A stretch of DNA of 6,471 nt from Deltaproteobacteria bacterium (GTDB taxonomy: Bacteria; Myxococcota_A; Polyangia; HGW-17; SLPX01): positions 1 through 6,471 of the forward strand of contig JAABSF010000155.1 in assembly GCA_011390535.1 (NCBI GenBank). The letters are read 5' to 3'. Below, in pieces: positions 6,164 through 6,471 of this stretch. Both the position numbers and the translations under genes were made by a program. Each line of letters starts with the position of its first letter. Position 1 is the stretch's first letter. The notes beneath the pieces were generated by a model, which was given only the letters and a program-made list of their open reading frames with translations, was not told the DNA's origin and made no database searches.

Positions 6164-6471
6164 ATGAAAGAAACGAGCATTTTTCAATTTCGTCTCTTTC
6201 GATTCTTTATCCTAGGCTTTCTATTTGGCTTGCTCTTCCCTGTTGCAGCCACCCTTATCGAGACCGGGCGGCTCGGTTTTCCGATGACTGTAGGTGGGTT
6301 TATAGCAGCACAGAAGAGCCAACCTCTTCTCTGGATCATCGACACAGCGCCGGTGATTCTCGCCCTCTGTTTTTTTTGTAAGGGGCTCTGGCAAGAAAGA
6401 GCTGAAAGCTGGGCCGATACCAACACCCGGTTGGAAAAAGCTAATCTGGAATTGGAGAAAACGCAAAGAGA
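6164..6471 (+). CDS. Membrane-anchored signalling protein, N-terminus (probable histidine kinase or diguanylate cyclase)
   Basis: The frame is open from ATG 6164 to the window end (102 codons plus 2 bases), so the gene is cut off. Residues ~11-32 form a first membrane helix (FRFFILGFLFGLLFPVAATL) and ~54-75 a second (WIIDTAPVILALCFFCKG), with a short loop of about 20 residues between them. From about residue 80 a charged heptad-like stretch begins (TRLEKANLELEKTQR), typical of the coiled coil that leads into PAS, HisKA or GGDEF modules. The PLLWIIDTAP element resembles a two-helix N-terminal sensor region that I recall from bacterial sensor kinases and GGDEF proteins. The output domain is outside the window, so kinase versus cyclase is undecided. 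The start is firm: strong ribosome site and in-frame stop just upstream. Sigma-54 control is likely from the site at 5925-5941. Confidence 0.8.
   Translation, partial: MKETSIFQFRLFRFFILGFLFGLLFPVAATLIETGRLGFPMTVGGFIAAQKSQPLLWIIDTAPVILALCFFCKGLWQERAESWADTNTRLEKANLELEKTQR

Overview
The window holds five protein-coding regions, all on the + strand. They look like chromosome of a diderm (Gram-negative) bacterium of moderate G+C. The lipoprotein, with its collagen-like tract and Cys-paired calcium-loop repeats, together with a very good sigma-54 promoter match, suits Desulfobacterota, Myxococcota or a related lineage. That placement is inference; there is no rRNA or other phylogenetic marker here.

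Layout. 1-407: the 3' end of an amidophosphoribosyltransferase gene (purF type, first step of purine synthesis), cut by the window edge. 408-506: a short spacer with a 25-bp imperfect duplication of the purF tail and a perfect 14-bp palindrome. 507-1979: a complete sodium:solute symporter (SSS family) starting at TTG. 1980-2146: a spacer with no convincing signal. 2147-3589: a secreted lipoprotein made of a collagen-like stub, four Cys-paired repeats with EF-hand-like loops, and a LamG/concanavalin-like C-terminal domain. 3618-5522: a complete glycogen branching enzyme (glgB), 28 nt after the lipoprotein. 5523-6163: about 640 bp with no supportable gene but with a near-consensus sigma-54 promoter at 5925-5941. 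6164-6471: the start of a membrane-anchored signalling protein (two TM helices followed by a coiled coil), running off the window end.

How the genes may work together. Only the lipoprotein-glgB pair is close enough to suggest co-transcription, and the functional link between them is unclear: one is predicted at the cell surface, the other in the cytoplasm. The symporter and purF are 99 bp apart with no terminator seen, so co-transcription is possible. The signalling gene appears to be a separate unit, plausibly transcribed by sigma-54 RNA polymerase from a site about 210 nt upstream of its start. No mobile element, CRISPR array, tRNA or rRNA was seen. The most interesting items are the sigma-54 site with its long leader, the modular lipoprotein, and the palindrome before the symporter.
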